Source: Bacillota bacterium (GTDB lineage Bacteria; Bacillota; Clostridia; Peptostreptococcales; Anaerovoracaceae). Taken from it: 64,000 nt of DNA. The DNA is taken from positions 91,361 through 155,360 of the forward strand of contig JAFRHG010000002.1 in assembly GCA_017433375.1 (NCBI GenBank), in the 5' to 3' direction. Numbering within the stretch: position 1 is the stretch's first letter; each line of letters begins with the position of its first letter. A model generated the notes under the pieces. That model saw nothing but the letters and a program-made list of their open reading frames with translations, did no database searches and was not told the origin of the DNA. Shown here in pieces: positions 16,893-25,623 of the stretch. A program made the translations under genes and the position numbers.

Positions 16893-18455
16893 ATGAAGGA
16901 TTACGGCAAACTGCAGAACGGAAGCGATATCCGCGGCGTAGCCATTGCCGGGAAGGCGGGGGAGACCCCCAACCTGACACCCGACGTGGCAGCTGACATC
17001 GCCCGGGGCTTTCTCGCCTGGCTCGTCCGGGAAGGGGGAAAGAAGCCGGAAGACCTGAAGCTGGCCATCGGCCGGGACCCCCGGATCACGGGACCGGATC
17101 TTCTGGCCGGCCTGATGGAGGGCTTCGGCCCCTATGGCTGCCGGGTGCTGGACTGCGGACTGGCTTCTACGCCGGCCATGTTCATGGCGACGGTGTTCTC
17201 CGACTTCGCCTGCGACGGCACGATCATGATCACCGCCAGCCACCTGCCCTTTAACCGGAACGGGTTCAAGTTCTTCACCCCCGGCGGCGGCCTGGACAAG
17301 GAGGACATCCGGGACATCCTTGCCTTTGCCCAGGACCGTGCAAAGGCAACGGCGATTCTGGGAGAGCCGGCAGCGGACGGGACTGCAGCGGGAGCGTCGG
17401 AAGCGGCAGCGGACGGACAGTCCGCCTTCGGCCCTGAACCGGCGGACATCATCACGCCCTACACCGCATTCCTGCGGGAGCTGATCGTGCGCGGCGCGGA
17501 CCTGGGGGAGAAACCCCTGGAGGGTATGCGGATCACCGTGGACGCGGGCAACGGCGCCGGCGGGTTTTACGCCAGGCAGGTCCTGGAGCCCCTGGGCGCG
17601 GACATCAGTTCCAGCCAGTTCCTGGATCCCAACGGCATGTTTCCCAACCACGCGCCGAATCCGGAGGACAAGGCGGCCATGGAATCCGTCTCGGCGAGAA
17701 CTCTGGAAGCGGGCGCGGACCTGGGCCTGATCTTTGATACGGATGTGGACCGGTCGGCGGCGGTGGACAGCCACGGACGGGAGATCGCCCGCAACGGCAT
17801 CATCGCCATGGCGGCGGCCCTGGTGGCGGAGGACCATCCGGGAACCACGGTGGTCACCGACAGCATCACCAGCCGGCAGCTCACCGAGTTCCTGGAAAAG
17901 AAACTGAAGCTGAAGCATTTCCGTTACCGCCGCGGCTACCGCAACGTGATCAACAAGGCCTTCGAGCTGAACGAGGAGGGCATCGACAGCCAGCTGGCCA
18001 TAGAGACTTCCGGCCACGCAGCCCTGAAGGAAAACTACTTTCTGGACGACGGCGCCTATCTGGCGACGAAGATCGTCATCAAGGCGGCGCAGCTTCACGT
18101 GGAGGGAAAGGCGATCGACAGTGTGATCGAAGACCTGAAGGAGCCCGCCGACGAGCGGGAGATCCGCATCCCCATTCAGGCGGAGGATTTCGCCGCCTGC
18201 GGAAGCAAGGTGCTGATGGATCTGGAGGAATACGTCGGGAAGACGGAGGGTGTTTCCCTGGAGAAGCCCAACTACGAAGGCGTGCGGATCAACTTCCCCA
18301 AAGGATGGTGCCTGCTGCGCAAGTCTCTGCACGATCCTCTTCTGCCCATGAACATCGCCTCCGATGTGCCGGGCGGATGCGACGAGATCCGCCGGTTCAT
18401 GGCGGACTTCCTGTCGAACTATGAGGAGCTGGATCAGAGCGTGTTGGAGGAATGA
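16893..18455 (+). CDS. Phosphohexomutase (phosphomannomutase/phosphoglucomutase family)
   Basis: A 520-residue alpha-D-phosphohexomutase. The phosphoserine loop MITASHLPFNRNG has Ser116, the metal loop DTDVDRS has Asp282/284/286, and the sugar-binding loop is IETSGHAAL. It starts with NGSDIRGVA. Which sugar phosphate it uses cannot be decided. A linker of about 35 residues after residue 150 (RAKATAILGEPAADGTAAG region) is Ala/Gly/Asp-rich and not normal for the family. Its DNA holds an exact copy of the recurring 11-mer at 17339-17349. TAAGGAGG precedes the ATG. The stop overlaps the next gene by 4 nt. Confidence 0.9.
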   Translation: MKDYGKLQNGSDIRGVAIAGKAGETPNLTPDVAADIARGFLAWLVREGGKKPEDLKLAIGRDPRITGPDLLAGLMEGFGPYGCRVLDCGLASTPAMFMATVFSDFACDGTIMITASHLPFNRNGFKFFTPGGGLDKEDIRDILAFAQDRAKATAILGEPAADGTAAGASEAAADGQSAFGPEPADIITPYTAFLRELIVRGADLGEKPLEGMRITVDAGNGAGGFYARQVLEPLGADISSSQFLDPNGMFPNHAPNPEDKAAMESVSARTLEAGADLGLIFDTDVDRSAAVDSHGREIARNGIIAMAAALVAEDHPGTTVVTDSITSRQLTEFLEKKLKLKHFRYRRGYRNVINKAFELNEEGIDSQLAIETSGHAALKENYFLDDGAYLATKIVIKAAQLHVEGKAIDSVIEDLKEPADEREIRIPIQAEDFAACGSKVLMDLEEYVGKTEGVSLEKPNYEGVRINFPKGWCLLRKSLHDPLLPMNIASDVPGGCDEIRRFMADFLSNYEELDQSVLEE

Positions 18456-19654
18456 ACATGAAAGATTACGCCGTAAGCTGCGCGCGGATGAAGGAACTGG
18501 AAAAGCAGACCGATGAAGCGGGCCTGTCCTACTACTACATGATGGAAAACGCCGGCACCATCGCGGCCAACCGGATCGTTGAAATTACAATGGCATCGCC
18601 TATTAACGATGCGGTTTTGGGTGCCGATGGCGGCGCGGACCGGGACGCCGATGGAGCGGACCAGGAGAGCCGGCTTTACCCCTGGGCCCTGGACCGCCCC
18701 CTGCGGGCGAGAGTCTACTGCGGCAAAGGCAACAACGGCGGCGACGGATTCGTGGTGGCCCGGCTGCTTGCCGAAGGGGGCTGGACCGTGCAGATCGTCC
18801 TGGTGGACGGCGAGCCGACGACCCCCGATGCCATCGAAAACTACAGGCTGGTCCGGGAGATGGGATTGCCCCTTTCCGGACAGGCGGGATCCGAACCCGC
18901 TTCGGAGAAAAATAGGCAGACCGTGCCCGACGTGGTGGTGGATGCCATCTACGGCACAGGCTTTCACGGTCAGCTGCGGCCGGACGGCGCGGCGGCCGCG
19001 GAGGAGATCGCCGGTCTGCGGGGCAAAGGCGCCGTTGTCTTTGCACTGGACATCCCCTCGGGAATGGGCGGTGACCTGACCGACGAGGAGGAGCTGGACC
19101 GGCGGTGCGTCCGTGCGGACCATACCATCACCTTCCACGCGAAGAAGGCCGTTCATCTTCAGGACTTCGCCCGGGACTACTGCGGGGACATCATCGTAGC
19201 CGACATCGGCATCGTGGATCCGGACCGGCCCGGCCAAGGCTCGGCCTGCGACTGCGACTTAACGGAAGGAGAGCCTCACGACTTTGCCGATTTCGTGGAA
19301 GTGGTTGCCCGGCTGCGGGCGCCGGACGGCTGTGTGTGGGACCGGGCTCAGACCCACGAGACCCTGAAGAAGTATCTGACGGAAGAAACGCAGGAGGTGC
19401 TGGAGGCCATCGATCAGGGAGACGATGATAACCTCTGCGAGGAATTGGGGGACGTGCTTTTGCAGGTCGTCCTTCATGCCCAGATCGCTTCCGAGACCGG
19501 CCGCTTCACCATCGACGACGTTGTTCAGGTCATCTCGGACAAGATGATCCGCCGCCACCCCTGGGTTTTCGGCGATGTGGAAATCAACTCCATCGAGGAG
19601 AACGTGAATCTCTGGGAAGAGATCAAGAAGAAGGAAAAGGCGCAGAAAAAATAG
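18452..19654 (+). CDS. NAD(P)H-hydrate epimerase domain fused to a MazG nucleotide pyrophosphohydrolase
   Basis: A 400-residue two-domain protein. Residues 1-265 are a YjeF_N / NnrE-type epimerase: YYYMMENAG, VYCGKGNNGGDGFVVARLL, VVDAIYGTGF and ALDIPSGMGGD. This domain repairs damaged NAD(P)H by interconverting the R and S hydrates. Residues about 279-395 are a MazG domain: LRAPDGCVWDRAQTHETLKKYL, EETQEVLEAI, EELGDVLLQVVLHAQI and RRHPWVFGD. The EExxE and ExxD metal ligands are intact. The usual partner of NnrE, the ADP-dependent dehydratase NnrD, is absent from the fusion and from the window. Joining two house-cleaning activities is logical but unusual. Low-complexity insertions occur near residues 50-70. 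Confidence 0.87.
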   Translation: MNMKDYAVSCARMKELEKQTDEAGLSYYYMMENAGTIAANRIVEITMASPINDAVLGADGGADRDADGADQESRLYPWALDRPLRARVYCGKGNNGGDGFVVARLLAEGGWTVQIVLVDGEPTTPDAIENYRLVREMGLPLSGQAGSEPASEKNRQTVPDVVVDAIYGTGFHGQLRPDGAAAAEEIAGLRGKGAVVFALDIPSGMGGDLTDEEELDRRCVRADHTITFHAKKAVHLQDFARDYCGDIIVADIGIVDPDRPGQGSACDCDLTEGEPHDFADFVEVVARLRAPDGCVWDRAQTHETLKKYLTEETQEVLEAIDQGDDDNLCEELGDVLLQVVLHAQIASETGRFTIDDVVQVISDKMIRRHPWVFGDVEINSIEENVNLWEEIKKKEKAQKK

Positions 19655-19669
19655 GGCGGACAGTCCGCC
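19646..19669 (-). terminator. Terminator for the minus-strand EamA gene
   Basis: Read on the minus strand, GGCGGAC / GTCCGCC is followed by CTATTTTTT. It overlaps the stop codon of the convergent epimerase-MazG gene. On the plus strand no T tract follows. Confidence 0.6.
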
Positions 19670-19690
19670 TGCGCCGTGTGATGACAGAAC

Positions 19691-20686
19691 CTATTGGGCC
19701 GGCTCGCTGAGCCGGTCTTCTTTTGACGGAAGCTGGGCCACCAGAATGGCGGCGAACATGAGAACGCAGCCGATGATCTCCCGGGTGCCCATGGACTCGC
19801 CCAGGATCACGGCGCCGGCCAGGACGGCGAAGACCGATTCCAGACAGAGGATCATGGAAGCCAGCGTTGGATTGACATCCGCCTGGGCGACCACCTGAAG
19901 GGTATAGGCTACGCCGCAGGACATGACGCCGGCATAAAACAGCTCGAACCAGCCGCCCTGCAGAGCGTGCAGGTCGGGCAGGGTGAAGCCAAGGGCCGGG
20001 TCGATAAAGAACATCAGAATGCAGGACAGGGATCCTGCGACGAAAAACTGAATGCAGGACATCTTGACGCCGTCAACTTTCGGCGAGAAGTAGTCGATGC
20101 ACAGGATGTGAAAAGCAAAACAGATGGAGCACACCAGAACGATGATGTCACCTTTGTTGATGTGACCGAATCCGCCGTTGGCGGGGATGCAAAGCAGATA
20201 AAGCCCCACCGCAGACGCGGCGACGCAGACCCAGAAAATGGGTCTGATTTTTTTCTTCAAAAACAACCCGAAAAGGGGAACGAGGATGACGTAGAGGGCG
20301 GTGATGAAGCCGGTTTTGCCGGCGGTGGTGTAGTACATGCCCACCTGCTGGATGTTGCCGGCCGCCATGAGGCACAGGCCGCAGCAGATGCCGCCGATCC
20401 ACAGGAGTTTTGTCTGCTTTTTCTTTGCCTCGGCTGCCTCTTCCGGAGTCAGCGGGGTGCCGTCTTCACCGGTCGGGGTGTCCGCGTCGGCGTTGCCTTT
20501 GCGCCTTCTGCGTGCGTCTAAGATCAGAATGACAGGGACCAGGAACAGGGCGCCGATCAGCGTCCGGATACCGTTAAAGGCGATGGGGCTGATGGTGTCC
20601 ATGCCGCTTTTCTGCGCGACAAAAGCCGTTCCCCAGATGAACGCTGTCAGGAAAAGCATTGCGCTGCCGCGAAGTTGTCTTCCCAT
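19691..20686 (-). CDS. EamA/DMT-family transporter
   Basis: A 331-residue integral membrane protein with about ten helices in two EamA repeats (LFLTAFIWGTAFVAQKSGM in the first, and FYAGVMSCGVAYTLQVVAQ with ILCLESVFAVLAGAVILGE in the second). Such proteins usually export amino acids or other small metabolites; the substrate is unknown. A cytoplasmic loop of about 40 residues (RRRKGNADADTPTGEDGTPLTPE) carries a 10-mer copy of the recurring motif. GGAGG precedes the start at 20686. It is encoded alone. Confidence 0.87.
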   Translation of the reverse strand: MGRQLRGSAMLFLTAFIWGTAFVAQKSGMDTISPIAFNGIRTLIGALFLVPVILILDARRRRKGNADADTPTGEDGTPLTPEEAAEAKKKQTKLLWIGGICCGLCLMAAGNIQQVGMYYTTAGKTGFITALYVILVPLFGLFLKKKIRPIFWVCVAASAVGLYLLCIPANGGFGHINKGDIIVLVCSICFAFHILCIDYFSPKVDGVKMSCIQFFVAGSLSCILMFFIDPALGFTLPDLHALQGGWFELFYAGVMSCGVAYTLQVVAQADVNPTLASMILCLESVFAVLAGAVILGESMGTREIIGCVLMFAAILVAQLPSKEDRLSEPAQ

Positions 20687-20778
20687 GGTGATCCTCCCCG
20701 TCAGAACGATGATGGCCGAATGATTGTTGAGTATATGGTAACAAAGAAAGCGGGGTTTGCATAGATGTTTTTCGGGGC

Positions 20779-21921
20779 TCAGAACGCCAGATCCTGGAGG
20801 CGCCGGAGCTTCGCCTCATACAGGCGGACAATGTGATCGACGCGGGCAGCGCTGATCTTCGTATCTTTCTGATAATACTCCCGGATGCGTTCCGGAGGGA
20901 GCGCTTTCGCGGGATCGATGACGGAAAAATCGGTGACGAGCCCGAGGAGACCGGCTTCCGTGTGCTCAAAACTGTTGACCTCCATGTGATCGATCTCCTC
21001 GTCCGTATAGGGGACAACGCTACCGGCGGCAAAGGCCCGGCCGGTGTCGTAAATGGGCGCCATCCGGATCCACTCCAAAGTCTCCGCGTCGCGAAGGACC
21101 CCGATGTTTTCCATGTGGCGGTCCGGATTGGACAGCAGATAGTCCGTGAGAATCTGATACTCCAGATCCCTGCGCAGCAGCTCCGCGTCCATCCCGTGAT
21201 CAGCAGCGATACGGAGGAACTGTTCATAGGAGGATTCGCCGGGAAGGGGATCCTCGGAGGTCAGCACGGCATAGGCGGAAATCAGTTCCCGGCCGCTGCT
21301 GGTAAACGCCCGGGACAGGCATCCGTAGTCGTAGGGCTTGCTTTTGATCCGCAGCAGCTGATAGGGCGTATGGTTGTCATACCCCTGCGCCTGATGAAAG
21401 GCCGAGGCGATGACTTCATTGATGCTTTCGCTGGAAAGTTCGCCGCGGTTGCCCTTGACCAGGCACCGGCGCCCCCTGCGGATGATCCAGCTCTTCTCCA
21501 GCTCGCCCCGCAGGGAACTGTTGGGGGTGAAACTTCCCGCCGTCCGGCCCGGCGCGTCATCCATCGCCTGGAGCAGGTTCTCCCGGAAATCGTTGTCAAA
21601 AAGATTGACGTCCGCCCATCGCAGGGAGGAATCCACCGGCTTCATCCAGTAATAATCCGTCAGGCTCAGGCCCAGATTTCTAGCCAGGTATTCCGAGGGC
21701 CCGGCGAGATTCTTCTCCCGGAGCATCTGTTCCAGCCGGCCCTGCCGGATGGGAATCTGGCGGTTGTTCCACCACCGGCGAAGGTAGTCACGGGACCGTC
21801 TGTGCTCCAAAGGGGACAGTTCCGGGTTACGAAACCGATCCGCCCAGGAAATCATCTGCCCGTCTTCGGTCAAGTTGCACAGGGTGACGACATCGTCTTT
21901 TCGCATCAGGAAGTATTCCAT
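20779..21921 (-). CDS. HipA-like serine/threonine kinase (toxin-like)
   Basis: A 380-residue protein with a HipA/PI3K-like kinase core. Lys156 lies in CLVKGN, the catalytic loop is NPDRHMENIG (265-274) and the metal-binding YDTG is near 291-294. SFTPNSSLRGELEKSW resembles the glycine-rich loop region of HipA. The HipA N-terminal subdomain is replaced by an unrelated N-terminal region of about 100 residues. HipA toxins phosphorylate aminoacyl-tRNA synthetases, but here the target is unknown. It lies 98 nt downstream of a small XRE protein under one promoter, in hipB-hipA order. That gap holds a 10-mer copy of the recurring motif. Confidence 0.75.
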   Translation of the reverse strand: MEYFLMRKDDVVTLCNLTEDGQMISWADRFRNPELSPLEHRRSRDYLRRWWNNRQIPIRQGRLEQMLREKNLAGPSEYLARNLGLSLTDYYWMKPVDSSLRWADVNLFDNDFRENLLQAMDDAPGRTAGSFTPNSSLRGELEKSWIIRRGRRCLVKGNRGELSSESINEVIASAFHQAQGYDNHTPYQLLRIKSKPYDYGCLSRAFTSSGRELISAYAVLTSEDPLPGESSYEQFLRIAADHGMDAELLRRDLEYQILTDYLLSNPDRHMENIGVLRDAETLEWIRMAPIYDTGRAFAAGSVVPYTDEEIDHMEVNSFEHTEAGLLGLVTDFSVIDPAKALPPERIREYYQKDTKISAARVDHIVRLYEAKLRRLQDLAF

Positions 21922-22019
21922 GTCTGCTCTCCATTTCTGCGGCAGGTATCGGGCAAAGGCAACGCCGCCTCCGCTGCCGGATCTTCCGCAAGGTTATCAC
22001 TGAAGCTCCCGCAGGTGTC

Positions 22020-22424
22020 CTATTGGAATTCCTGCAGCCGCCTCCCGCGGATGTATTCCTCCGTCCGCCACTGGGCGATCTGGCCGATGTAATAGCGCGT
22101 ATTCTCGTTGACCCGGCAGAGCCGGAGGGTAACCGGTTCTCCGACGTATTCAAATTCCGCGTAGAAGGTTTTGTTCCGCACGGTGATCCGCGCATCCACC
22201 GGATAGGAGGTGTGCACGGCCGGAAACTGTCCGGAGCAGAGCGCGCACGTGTCTTCCAGGGACAGGCTGAGAGCATGAGCCAGGCTGCGAAGCAGGCCGA
22301 CCCGGCACTGATCGATCTGCACTTTGCCGTTGGCGAGATCGTTCAGCGTGCTGTAGGGCAGTCCGCTGTCCTTCGCCACGGCGTAAATGGATTTGCCGGA
22401 TTGTTTCAGGTAATCTTTCAGCAT
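22020..22424 (-). CDS. XRE-family HTH protein, HipB-like antitoxin candidate
   Basis: A 134-residue protein from the ATG at 22424, chosen because AAGGAG lies 7-8 nt upstream. An upstream in-frame ATG at 22490 would lie inside the promoter. The N-terminal HTH (about 1-60: SGKSIYAVAKDSGLPYSTLNDLANGKVQ) is of the Cro/CI type. A beta-rich domain of about 70 residues follows (ITVRNKTFYAEFEYVGEPVTLRLCRV). It precedes the HipA-like kinase gene and has a perfect palindrome over its promoter, as expected for an autorepressing antitoxin. Confidence 0.75.
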   Translation of the reverse strand: MLKDYLKQSGKSIYAVAKDSGLPYSTLNDLANGKVQIDQCRVGLLRSLAHALSLSLEDTCALCSGQFPAVHTSYPVDARITVRNKTFYAEFEYVGEPVTLRLCRVNENTRYYIGQIAQWRTEEYIRGRRLQEFQ

Positions 22425-22460
22425 GGTTCTGTCTCCTTTGGGGACTGGTTTGTCTGGCTT

Positions 22461-22490
22461 CAATATACCGTTGGAGCGGTATATTGTCAA
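22461..22490 (-). promoter_or_regulatory. Promoter with overlapping palindromic operator for the HipBA-like pair
   Basis: On the minus strand TTGACA (22490-22485), a 17-bp spacer and TATATT (22467-22462) form a near-consensus sigma-A promoter. The perfect inverted repeat CAATATACCG-6 nt-CGGTATATTG (22461-22486) covers both the -35 end and the -10. Binding by the HTH protein would block RNA polymerase. Eight G bases (22493-22500) sit just upstream of the -35. Confidence 0.85.
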
Positions 22491-22580
22491 GAGGGGGGGG
22501 ACAGTGAGCCTGTGAGTGACAGGGGGAGAACAGAGAATCGGTAAGTGGGGTATGAACAGTGAATTGGCGGGTGAGGGCAG

Positions 22581-22624
22581 AAAAAAAAAGAGCCCTCCGC
22601 CGGACGGTTGATCCGGTGAAGGGC
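22581..22624 (-). terminator. Terminator after the secreted-protein gene
   Basis: On the minus strand a GCCCTTC...GAGGGC stem with an inner CCGGA/TCCGG part is followed by a long T tract (nine A at 22581-22589 on the plus strand). It lies about 27 nt after the stop of the minus-strand secreted protein. Confidence 0.85.
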
Positions 22625-22650
22625 GCCTTGTGGATTGCCTTTGCGCGGGG

Positions 22651-23898
22651 CTATTTCACCTTCTTGTTCTTTGACCACATGGGCGAATAGGCTCCGTAGT
22701 TGACGTTCTTAAAGGAATAGATGCTGATGCCGACCTTCTGCTTTCGCGGTTTCTTGTAACTGACGAAAGTGCCGAATGTCTTGTTGTACTTCTTCTTGTT
22801 TCCCCAGACCTTGGAGCCGCTGATGACCAGCCCGCTGGCGCCCGGCTTTTTCTTCAGCTTGACCGTGACCTTGAGCTTGTAGGTCCAGTACTTTTCCGTC
22901 CAGTGGGTCCAGGTGCCCCAGCCCCAGTAGGTGTGGTGCCGGATTTTATGCTTTTTCACCTTGACCGCCTTCACCTTGACGGATTTGATGGCCAGGGCAT
23001 TGCCGCCGGTCAGCATGGTCACGGTGGGAGAGTAGGGGCCGCGGAAGAATTCGCCGTTGACCCACTTGCCAAAGTAGGCTCTGGTCCAGACCGAACTGTT
23101 GGGGGTCAGCCCGCCGACGGACCATTTTCCATAGGAACTGCCGACCTTGTATGCCTGCCCATTGACATCCAGGTACAGATCACATCCATACAGATAATTG
23201 CCGGACGGCCAGTAGAACATATAATTGGAATAGGTTTCGTATTGACCTTCTCCATTGCCGGGGGTATCATAGATTCCTCTAACAATTGAAACGTGAGCAA
23301 TATTCCCGTTACTATCTTCGGCATAAAGGGTATGCCTTCCTATAGAATAATATGTCTTGAGATCAAATGAAGCTTTAACATAACGGTGCCCCGCGGGATA
23401 ACTGATAACAGTCAGTCCTTTAGTAGAGCCATTGTCAATATATACATACTCCAAAGTAGGACCTGACGTGTTATTGGCTCTTGCCTCAAAGGTTACTACT
23501 CCGTTTGCCGAGTAGGCCACATTATAAATGGATACTTTATCGGTTGCTTGTGCAACGATGCCATCTGTTTCACCTTGGATCGAAACAACACTTTCTTCCG
23601 GAAGGTCGACCGCCTTAGCTTCCTTGCCTTTTTTGGGAGGCTGTTCCGCTTCCAGAACGGATTCTTTGATCGACTTGCTGATCGCGTCCTTATCCACCGA
23701 GCCGTCATCCGGCAAGGCGGACAGATCCACATCCACCTTGGTGTCGTTACCGGAGGCCGCGGCGGTTTTGTCCGGCGCGCCCTGATCGTCGGCGAAAACG
23801 ATGCCATCCATCAGCGGAATGAAGGTGATGCCCACCATCAGAGCCATTGCGAAGGCAGTGACTTTCTTCGCCAGAGCGATTCGTCTTTTGCGTTCCAT
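22651..23898 (-). CDS. Secreted protein with C-terminal Lys/Trp/Tyr-rich domain, function unknown
   Basis: A 415-residue protein from the ATG at 23898, which has GGAGG six bases upstream; an ATG at 23910 has no RBS. The signal peptide (about 1-36) is MERKRRIALAKKV followed by a hydrophobic FAMALMVGITFIPLM and VFADD. After a Thr/Ala/Asp/Lys-rich stretch come beta-rich segments (about 120-300). The C-terminal domain has many basic and aromatic residues (HHTYWGWGTWTHWTEKYWTYKLKV), perhaps for surface or polymer binding. The middle is richer in A+T than its flanks, which hints at a mosaic origin. No known catalytic motif was seen. Confidence 0.7.
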   Translation of the reverse strand: MERKRRIALAKKVTAFAMALMVGITFIPLMDGIVFADDQGAPDKTAAASGNDTKVDVDLSALPDDGSVDKDAISKSIKESVLEAEQPPKKGKEAKAVDLPEESVVSIQGETDGIVAQATDKVSIYNVAYSANGVVTFEARANNTSGPTLEYVYIDNGSTKGLTVISYPAGHRYVKASFDLKTYYSIGRHTLYAEDSNGNIAHVSIVRGIYDTPGNGEGQYETYSNYMFYWPSGNYLYGCDLYLDVNGQAYKVGSSYGKWSVGGLTPNSSVWTRAYFGKWVNGEFFRGPYSPTVTMLTGGNALAIKSVKVKAVKVKKHKIRHHTYWGWGTWTHWTEKYWTYKLKVTVKLKKKPGASGLVISGSKVWGNKKKYNKTFGTFVSYKKPRKQKVGISIYSFKNVNYGAYSPMWSKNKKVK

Positions 23899-23942
23899 AA
23901 CATCCTCCATTTCTTAAACGGACAGAAAATGATGTCGCCTAT

Positions 23943-23971
23943 ATTTTAATGCAGGGCGGGGGGTGTGTCAA
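23943..23971 (-). promoter_or_regulatory. Sigma-A-type promoter of the secreted-protein gene
   Basis: On the minus strand TTGACA, a 17-bp spacer and TAAAAT, about 45 nt before the start codon. An exact copy of the recurring 11-mer lies just upstream at 23996-24006. Confidence 0.8.
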
Positions 23972-24053
23972 TTTCTTTACCTATTTAGTCGAGTGTGCAA
24001 AGGCAATGGATATCAGGTGCATCATCCAAAGCCCTCCGGAGCCTGCAGACAGA

Positions 24054-24340
24054 AAAAACAGGACATCTTCCAGGATATGACCGCCGATGCCAGGCGCCAG
24101 TATGTCGTTTTCCGTGTTTTACGCTGATTCCGCATACTAATTCGGTCCTGTTTACCGGTGGCAGTATGCGGAATGACCTGTTTTCGGCTATTTCCGCATA
24201 CTCGGATTGTAATAGGAATCCCCATGTGACGAAACCTCACATCCGTTGCCTTTGCGGAAACGCCTGAGAGCCAGATAAAATATGCGGAATCGGCCTGAAA
24301 CGGCAGTTTCGACATACTCTGCCCATGAAAACAGGTAATA
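24054..24340. repeat. Gene-free island with alternating inverted copies of ATTCCGCATACT
   Basis: This spacer before cobT has no credible gene. ATTCCGCATACT (24127-24138) and AGTATGCGGAAT (24163-24174) form a perfect 12-bp inverted repeat. Further copies are TTTCCGCATACT (around 24191), ATATGCGGAAT (around 24280) and TTCGACATACT (around 24308). A second word, CCTGTTT or its complement AAACAGG, alternates with them. A 10-mer copy of the TTGCCTTTGC motif lies at 24246-24255. Confidence 0.7.
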
Positions 24341-24439
24341 ATACTATGAAATCCACCTGCCCACAATGCCGTCGGCTGTGATACACTATCGTTGTGACGA
24401 AACGGGAGATTGGGGACACAGCAAAGCGAAATCGGCGAT

Positions 24440-25612
24440 ATGACAAAACAGGAAATCGGCAGTGTAATTGAAAGCATCCGGCCGGCCGACGGGCCGGCCA
24501 TGGAGAAGGCGCAGCAAAGGCAAGACCAGCTGGCCAAACCCCCCGGGAGCCTGGGCGGGCTGGAGGAGATCGCCGTGCGGATGGCGGGCATCACCGGAGA
24601 GGTGATCGCAGATGCGCCCCAAAGAGGCTGTGTCCTGGTGTTCTGCGCGGACAACGGTGTGACGGCCCAGGGTGTGGCTTCGGCCCCCCAAAGCGTGACC
24701 CGTGCGCAGACCATCAACTTTACCCGGCGGCTGACCGGCGTCGGCGTCCTGTCCAAAAGCTTCGGCAGCGAGCTGCTGATCGTGGACATGGGCGTGAAGG
24801 AACCGATCCCCGGAGAACTGTATGACGACGTACCCCTGCGGGATACGGAGAGGATCATCGACCGGCGGATCCGGCCGGGAACATGGGATATTTCCCAGGG
24901 CCCGGCGATGAGCGAAGAGGAAGCTCTGCAGGCTTTAGCCGCCGGCATGGAGATGGCCCGGGCGGCCATCGAAGAAGGATACGATATTCTCGGCATCGGC
25001 GAAATGGGCATCGGCAACACGACCACCAGCGCGGCGGTGCTGTCGGCGCTGACCGGACGGACCGCGGAGGAAACCTGCGGCCGGGGCGGCGGTGTCAACG
25101 ACAAAGGCTTTGCGCGGAAGAAGGAGATCGTGGAACAGGTCCGGCGTGAGTGCTCGGAAGCGGCCGCAGACAGTGAAGCGGCGGAGAGTGGCGCCGGATC
25201 CGAAGATCGCATCGACCGGGTGGTCCGGATCCTTGCCCGAGCCGGCGGGTTCGATCTGTGCGCCATGACGGGGGCTTACCTCGGCGCGGCGGCGGGCAGA
25301 ACGCCGGCGGTCATCGACGGATACATTTCCGCGGTGGCGGCCCTGGCGGCGGCGGAGATTTCCCCCGACGCCAAGGACTATTTGTTCGCCTCCCACCGGT
25401 CCGCGGAGCCGGGTTATAACATCGCCATCGACAAGCTGGGATTAAACCCGTTCCTGTCCCTGGACATGCGGCTGGGGGAGGGGAGCGGATGCCCCATTGC
25501 CTTTGACATTATCCGGGGCGCCTGTGACGTGATGCGGAACATGGCGACCTTCGAGGAAGCGGAGATCAACGATGATTATCTGGAGGAGGTCCGGCAGGGC
25601 GGTTGCCTTTGA
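24440..25612 (+). CDS. cobT: Nicotinate-nucleotide--dimethylbenzimidazole phosphoribosyltransferase
   Basis: A protein of 390 residues that activates the lower ligand of cobalamin to alpha-ribazole phosphate. CobT hallmarks: RQDQLAKPPGSLGGLEEIAVRMAGI, FCADNGVTAQGVASAP, GEMGIGNTTTSAAVLSALTG, GRGGGVND and LDMRLGEGSGCPIAFDI, the last with the general-base Glu. The start at 24440 matches the family; a TTG at 24410 would add ten residues. An acidic Ser/Ala/Glu insertion (ECSEAAADSEAAESGAGSED) near residue 240 lies in a loop. It opens the cobT-cobU-cobS-cobU2-cobC operon. Confidence 0.93.
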   Translation: MTKQEIGSVIESIRPADGPAMEKAQQRQDQLAKPPGSLGGLEEIAVRMAGITGEVIADAPQRGCVLVFCADNGVTAQGVASAPQSVTRAQTINFTRRLTGVGVLSKSFGSELLIVDMGVKEPIPGELYDDVPLRDTERIIDRRIRPGTWDISQGPAMSEEEALQALAAGMEMARAAIEEGYDILGIGEMGIGNTTTSAAVLSALTGRTAEETCGRGGGVNDKGFARKKEIVEQVRRECSEAAADSEAAESGAGSEDRIDRVVRILARAGGFDLCAMTGAYLGAAAGRTPAVIDGYISAVAALAAAEISPDAKDYLFASHRSAEPGYNIAIDKLGLNPFLSLDMRLGEGSGCPIAFDIIRGACDVMRNMATFEEAEINDDYLEEVRQGGCL

Positions 25613-25623
25613 GGCGGAAGCGG

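Noticed and set aside
18723..18732. GCAAAGGCAA in the NnrE domain as evidence for the recurring motif
   Set aside because: It encodes the conserved CGKGNNGGDG loop, so protein constraint explains it. The copy in cobT (24514) is similar. They were counted only as 10-mer matches.
22495..22580. Possible tRNA or small RNA between the HTH gene and the secreted-protein terminator
   Set aside because: No cloverleaf or conserved arms could be drawn. No tRNA was recognised anywhere in the window.
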